DNA of 64,000 nt from Gymnopilus junonius. Its lineage: Eukaryota; Basidiomycota; Agaricomycetes; Agaricales; Galerinaceae. Of the stretch, positions 59,052 to 64,000 are shown in pieces. Under the pieces are notes generated by a model. It did not search any database and was not told where the DNA came from. It saw only the letters and a list, made by a program, of their open reading frames with translations. The stretch lies in NCBI GenBank assembly GCA_015501075.1, contig JADNYJ010000019.1, forward strand, positions 1-64,000. The letters are read 5' to 3'. Numbering within the stretch: the stretch's first letter is position 1; each line of letters starts with the position of its first letter. Position numbers and translations under genes: made by a program.

Positions 59052-61360
59052 ATGATAACTTTGACTAGGTTGTTTACCAAAAACGTAACCCGACATTGCT
59101 TGAGTTCATCGTTGAATCGACAACCATTTCCCCGGGTGGTGTATCCGTCGTACAAGTTATTTAGCAGTTCTTTCATCATGTCCGAAGTCGCAGATCCCAG
59201 TTCAAATTCAAATAAACGAGCGCCCGACTCATTGGACGAAGAAATAGACAACTCTGCTAAACGCCCACGGCTCATCTCAGACGAAGACAAGCCTATGAAG
59301 ACTGCCAGTACAAGTGCTGCTGAGGATCTTGCCATGGATGGTTCGCAGCCTACTGAAGTAGATGCCTCTCCAGAATCAAGTGAAAGGCCATCGGGCCAGG
59401 ATAAAAACAAGTCCAATAAACATGATAGCAGAAAAAAAAGTCGAGGTCGTGGTGGTCGACGGTCTCGAAATGAAGAAGACGCCTCGAGAGAAGTAAAACT
59501 TTCAGAAGACGGGGAACCTATTCCCAAAGCACCTCGTTATCCGAAACGTCAATGCGCTTTGCTCCTTGGATTCTGTGGATCTGGGTATAGTGGTATGCAA
59601 ATGTGAGCCGCGTGATTCCGTCTTTTTTATGTACCCTGATTAATATCACTTCCTATAGTCAACCTGATCACACGCGAACAATCGAAGGTGTATTATTTAA
59701 TGCGCTGGTAAAAGCCGGGGCTGTATCGCAAGACAATGCGGACAACCCGACCAAGGTGAGTACAACAAATTCCAATTCATAGGAAAGACAAGTAAAGGCA
59801 AATTTCTAGGTAGGATTAGCTAGAGCGGCGAGGACAGATGCAGGAGTTCATGCTGCAGGCAATCTAGTATCGCTTAAAATGATCGTGACAATTCCTGGCA
59901 TCAAGGACATCGTTGCAAAGGTTAATGAGGAACTACCTCCGGAAATTCGCCTTTGGGGATATGTGAGTTGCGTCTTTCTTTACATTTTTTCGTGCACCTA
60001 AGCTCTTTCCAGGTTAGAACGCAAAACTCGTTCAATGCTCGATTGTTAGATATTTTCTATTTCGACAATCTATAACATCCTGCTCACGCTATATCAACTC
60101 AGAGTCTGCGATAGTCGCAAGTACACCTACTTCTTTCCGACATATCTCTTGATACCTCCAAAGCCTGGATCGGGATTTCATCGAGTATGGTCAGAGCAGG
60201 CCGGAAATATTGCCGATGATAAACTGCCTCTTTCTTATGAATTTTGGAACGGCCAAGATTCCGGTACCAAAGAGGAAGACCTTGCCCGTAAGCGGGCCTG
60301 GAGAGTCAGCCCAGGACAAATACAGACTTTGAGAACTTTGGCCGCACGGTACGAAGGCACACATAACTTCCACAATTTTACAGTGGGACGAGAATTTGCG
60401 GATCGCAGTAACAACCGGTATATGAAGAAGATCGAGGCAAGCACGGGATTTAATTTGTTATTCGCTGGACCTGACTCTTTATGCACGGAACTAGATATCT
60501 GATCCAGTTGTATACGGAGAAACTGAATGGATAAGCGTCCTTTTCCATGGACAAAGCTTCATGCTCCATCAGGTGAATACCATTTAATGCTGTAATTTGT
60601 ATCCGCTAACTTGCTTGATAGATTGTGGGTCTTCAGTGGCTTGATGTTTTCTGCAATTCTCTAATTGATTGTCTTCTTAATTAGCGAAAAATGATGGCCA
60701 TTCTGGTGTTGGCGTGCCGAATGGGTACCCCGATGCGTGTTATCAGTGAAGTGTGTTTGGAACCCATCTACCCAGAAGCAGGATCAACTGACTTGGACTT
60801 AGTTATATGGACAACGGGATGTTTTCGTCCCCAAAATGCCTTCGCTGGGTCTTCTCCTTGAGGAGCCGCAATTCGAGTCATACAATGAGAGAATGGTTGT
60901 CATCAATTCCAAACTTCAACCTACCGACCCTGAATTCCGCCCGCTCATCGACTTCGAGCAATATCGAAGCCAAATCAACGAATTCAAGGACGAGTTCATT
61001 TATAAAAACATGCGCGAAGTAGAAGACCGAGATGGATTGTGTGTCATTCTTGCATATTGCCTTTAATTTCTGGCTGATGGGCATTATTCTAGATTCGATG
61101 CTTGGGTTCGGACGATCGATACATATGCAGGCAATGACCTGCTTTATCTCAACCCCACTGGTGCTGTTCCTGATGCTGCCGTGATCGTCAAAGGCACGAG
61201 GCGAGAGAATCCTTTCCGAGAAAAGCGAGTTTTTGATACCACAAGCTTCCCAGCCCAGGGAGATGCAGACATCAAGAAGAAGTTGGAAGCAGCGGAGGAA
61301 GATGTGGATGAGGCTGAAGAAGTGTTTGACAAGCGCCAACTTGAGGAAACAGAGGGTTAA
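59052..61360 (+). CDS. PUS1: tRNA pseudouridine synthase Pus1
   Basis: Converts uridine to pseudouridine at several tRNA and snRNA positions. Seen: [55 protein letters not shown] with the catalytic Asp in [48 protein letters not shown] and [34 protein letters not shown], ending [14 protein letters not shown]. Two in-frame starts: the ATG at 59052 gives a basic, Ser-rich leader ([20 protein letters not shown]) like a mitochondrial presequence; the ATG at 59178 starts MSEVADPSS with KRPR and RGRGGRRSR nuclear signals just after. Odd: the intron at 60437-60494 begins with GC (GAG|GCAAGC), so the frame read straight through would wrongly end at 60502. Convergent with RPB4. Confidence 0.92.
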
Positions 61361-61453
61361 AGTGTGTAAGAATAATATACAGATTAAGAGATATACAAAA
61401 GTATAATACATCAATGATAACACCCGGATGCAAAGCATCTGGGGATGGATGAA

Positions 61454-62085
61454 TCACGATTGGAACTTGCGCATTGTTTGAATTTCATCAAGAAGGGCTT
61501 GTAGGCGGTCATCATCAATCTTTACCAAGCTAAAGTACATAAGAATTGAGAATGAATACGATCCCACTCGACAAAGGGCGTACCTGGGGACGATACTTTT
61601 AGCTTCTTCAGCATCTGCCGGACAGAGGTTTGCTATTTGAGCAGTTTCGAATTGGGTAAGATTGGGTTCTCGACGAAGAGTCCTACAATTCCTCAACAAT
61701 CAGTCAGAATTGTAGCACTATACATTCAAACATACTCCCGTACAGCACTTGCTGAATCCGTCGTGTTGAACTTTGCAAACGTCTTTACGTATTCCAAGGT
61801 CTTGTTATATACACTGATCTCAACTGTCAAATCGAAATCTTCTGGGGATGTACACGGAAACATACGCAGTGTCAGGCGCATCCTTGTCGCGATTCTCGAG
61901 TAGGTATTTCACCTCCGAGATGAGCAAACAACCAGCGTTGTTGAATTCTAGCAAGCGTCAAAACGGCGAAATGCATTCAGAATCGGAGAAATTGATGTTA
62001 AGAAACTAAAAAGCGCACCAGGTCCAAGTTTCAAGGCGGAAGCATCTTCCTCTTCTAAGGTTGGCCTATGTCGGAGCCTTGACAT
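61454..62085 (-). CDS. RPB4: RNA polymerase II subunit Rpb4
   Basis: Stalk subunit of Pol II that pairs with Rpb7 and links transcription to mRNA export and decay. Seen: MSRLRHRPTLEEEDASALKL from the ATG at 62085, EFNNAGCLLISEVKYLLEN, TLEYVKTFAKFNTTDSASAV, TLRREPNLTQFETAQIANLC, PADAEEAKSIVPSLVKIDDD and RLQALLDEIQTMRKFQS, stop at 61454. Length about 140 residues, normal for non-Saccharomyces fungi. Introns are short and in phase. The stop is 93 bp from that of PUS1 on the other strand, so their 3' ends are likely to overlap. Confidence 0.93.
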
Positions 62086-62144
62086 CGTAAGGGTTGTTGT
62101 TAAACGTCAAACAATAAAGTTTGACCGCTAGAGGTAGGTTCGTT

Positions 62145-62215
62145 CCAAGCCCCTCGGATTTGTTTGGTTATGTATTTGTTTGTATTGGAAACGTCAAATC
62201 CGTCAGAGGGGCTTG
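62145..62215. repeat. Fold-back repeat (hairpin) upstream of RPB4
   Basis: CCAAGCCCCTCGGATTTG (62145-62162) pairs with 62195-62215, with one 3-nt bulge and a loop of 32 nt. A 13-mer overlapping the right arm (GGGGCTTGCGACA, 62208-62220) occurs again in reverse complement at 63042-63054. It lies 60 bp upstream of the RPB4 start, so it could be part of its leader or promoter. Confidence 0.45.
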
Positions 62216-63053
62216 CGACAGACTGACACTTTCAGAGGGTTTACGCACCAGCGACGCTCAACCGCATTTCTCATCCGCTCTTTCTGAAAATTTACAGGAA
62301 TATAGATTAGATGTATCATAATGTCCTTGATATTTTGTTCGGGCCATATCCCTTGTGTATCAGCATAGTTAAAAGGCGGGAAATGTGCCATGTCAAGATA
62401 TCAGATAGTCCTTGTTCAATCGACAATAGGCCATGTTCATACCACAATTTTTGGACAGGTCATTATCATGTATCCTTTCTCCTCGAAGCGACTCTTTGAA
62501 GTGTGGAAAGTGATGAGGTGCTTGTGCCAGAACTCTCAAAGGTCAAAATTGATGGAAATTCGATTTTCTTTGCGCGTGTCACGTGCGCCTAGCGATGAAA
62601 ATATCTCTAAGTCCCGAAAGCCCAGCCTCGTGTACTCAGCACGCTATGCGCCCTCGTATATGGCGCGTGTGACGTAGTGTGACATTTGGAGACTGTCCCT
62701 TGAATACCCAGAATTTCGAAGGTACCTCCACTCGACGACCACCTAAAATCCTGAAAATATTATAGTGTAATTTTGGACTGTATAACTACGTCCTCTGAAA
62801 TTTTGGGTTCATAATTCTGTCTGTAGACTCGACAGTCGACTCCTTCTTTTGGACTAGAATTTGGCTTCAGCAGTGTTTCTCTACTTAGATTCTGCGGGCC
62901 ATATCCAATAATTAGGGAAAAAAAACTACATAGCCGTGTTACTAAAGATGCACTCTATGGGTTGCAACAAGTTTCAAAATTTTACCTCTCTCTGTTCGAG
63001 AGAGCGTCGCCTTTCAAGAAACCCATCAAAATCAGTCATCTTGTCGCAAGCCC

Positions 63054-63116
63054 CTTCTAGCGAAGGTGCCCGCTTCACGGGCCGGAGCGGGGCTTGCTCC
63101 GAGCCTACGCTAGAGG
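63054..63116. other. Compact three-way-junction fold (candidate structured RNA or element end)
   Basis: Seen by pairing: an outer helix 54-62/108-116, extended by 64-66/104-106 across one mismatch, encloses two perfect hairpins: GCCCG-CTTCA-CGGGC (63068-63082) and CGGAGC-7 nt-GCTCCG (63083-63101). The stretch is much richer in G+C than its surroundings and is not in any recognised gene. Function unknown. Confidence 0.45.
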
Positions 63117-63591
63117 CAAGCTAGAGGTGGTCTTTGCTGGACAACAGAGACAAACAGGCTTCCGGTGATCATATGCCATGCCGGTCCGGCCTTCAATAAT
63201 GGGCGTCGCCACCAACGAGCGCTAATAGAATAAATAACTGTCATACGATACATACGGTACCATCATAAATAGTTACATCATATATCCCTTTTGTCTTCCT
63301 CCCGGGCTTACCCATACTTCGCACACGACCTATCCCTGAGGTACCCACGGACATTTTCTGTTTTATAGAAACTCACGTACGATAGCAAGATCAAGTACTA
63401 CGAGAGACAGAGCAGAAGCCATTACAAAGGTACGTACGGGTGTATATATAAAGTTCAACGACAAAAAAAAAATAAACCAAATAAATGAAAAGAAAAGAAC
63501 GAAAAAAGAACATAGAAGAGAAGAGAACACAACACAGAACAGGACAGCGCTAGATCTGTACTGCAAAACATCATCAGCATCATCACCCTCA

Positions 63592-63609
63592 ATCATCATC
63601 ATCATCATC
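63592..63609 (+). repeat. (ATC)6 microsatellite
   Basis: Six uninterrupted ATC units, with further broken CATCAT units upstream from about 63568. It lies just beyond the stop codon of the gene that enters from the right, probably in its 3' untranslated region. Confidence 0.8.
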
Positions 63610-63644
63610 TACTATTACTACACATCTATACTTTCTTTTTTGTT

Positions 63645-63926
63645 TTACACAGGCGGGGACGATACTGCGAGTGGTGGTGCTACAAGAGAACTGGGGACAG
63701 ATACAGTTGCAGAGTCCATACTGGCAAGGGTAGTGTCCATCGCACCGTTTTCCTCTCCTAAAGATATCGACGACACCTGGCCGATAAGAGCCGAAACAGG
63801 TTCGGTACTCGTCGCGACCTCCTTGCCGCCTCTATCGCTCTGCGTTCTGTGGTGGCCTTGGCCGTTGACGACAGGGCTTGCCCCGGGTGGCCGTCGGACG
63901 AGCTTTGGGCTGTACAGTTCACCAGC
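63645..63926 (-). CDS. Last exon of a gene that continues past the right edge (partial, unknown protein)
   Basis: On the minus strand a good acceptor (TTGTCTAG) at 63927 is followed by 94 codons in phase 0 starting AGELYSPKLVRRPPGASPVV and ending PSSLVAPPLAVSSPPV, stop at 63645. The sequence is Pro/Ser/Val-rich with a HHRTQSDRGG stretch, as in the disordered tail of a regulatory protein. Everything upstream to 64000 reads as intron, so the rest of the gene lies outside. A similar-length frame on the plus strand is its shadow. The family cannot be told from this exon. Confidence 0.5.
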   Translation of the reverse strand, partial: AGELYSPKLVRRPPGASPVVNGQGHHRTQSDRGGKEVATSTEPVSALIGQVSSISLGEENGAMDTTLASMDSATVSVPSSLVAPPLAVSSPPV

Positions 63927-64000
63927 CTAGACAAGAAGGAACACCGAAAATAAGACGGTACACATTAATGTCAACGAATGAGAATGGGTGAAATAATTAC

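Larger units (their letters stand above)
62086..63644. other. Longest intergenic region
   Basis: About 1.56 kb with the hairpin at 62145, the three-way fold at 63054 and the ATC repeat. TGCGCGTGTCACG near 62577 also occurs inside the element at 10.7-11.3 kb, and TATAGTGTAAT near 62761 resembles that element's terminal TACAGTGTAAT, hinting at decayed transposon remains. No coding gene recognised. Confidence 0.4.

Noticed and set aside
63640..63930. Plus-strand 96-codon frame near the right edge
   Set aside because: Shadow of the minus-strand last exon, which has a good splice acceptor and ordinary codon use.

Overview
The window is nuclear DNA of a mushroom-forming basidiomycete (Agaricomycetes). 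Genes are densely packed on both strands, most are split by many introns of about 45-65 nt, two first exons consist of the ATG alone, one tRNA carries an intron, and the proteins match fungal and basidiomycete families throughout. I found 27 protein-coding loci (one cut by the right edge, one weakly supported inside a transposon-like element), one tRNA and two inverted-repeat elements.

Left part (1-10.3 kb): a GPI-type chitin deacetylase, the exocytosis SM protein Sec1, the proteasome ATPase Rpt4, an intron-containing tRNA-Pro(AGG) and a secreted S10 serine carboxypeptidase. From 10.7 to 12.2 kb two terminal-inverted-repeat elements lie back to back between the divergent carboxypeptidase and the next gene.

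Middle (12.3-39.6 kb): mostly housekeeping genes. These are the spliceosome-disassembly G-patch protein (TFIP11/Spp382), a damaged-looking M35-like metallopeptidase, a divergent Hsp70-like protein, Paf1, eL43, Sfh5, a Sly41/TPT transporter, eS4, the crosslink-repair nuclease Pso2/Snm1, a class-III aminotransferase, the HECT ligase Ufd4/TRIP12 and the SF3b subunit PHF5A/Rds3.

Right part (39.6-64 kb): a PB1-plus-multiple-ZZ protein, a WD40 protein with a long disordered N-terminus, a Gfo/Idh/MocA oxidoreductase, COG4 and a basidiomycete protein of unknown function sharing a 79-bp divergent promoter, farnesyl diphosphate synthase, xylulokinase, the tRNA pseudouridine synthase Pus1, Rpb4, about 1.5 kb of intergenic DNA with compact fold-back structures, and the last exon of a gene that leaves the window. 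No secondary-metabolite cluster, CRISPR array or operon is present.

Two points matter to a reader. First, at least seven single-base-scale frame breaks occur in otherwise well-conserved genes between about 0.3 and 24 kb, several of them in C/G homopolymers, while the genes I followed from 24 to 62 kb are clean. Sequence error is the simplest explanation, and individual gene decay has to be judged against it. Second, I found no clear new multi-gene system. The most novel-looking items are a 63-nt three-way-junction fold at 63.05 kb, the tandem inverted-repeat elements, and the M35 gene with an in-frame TAG inside a basic tail.
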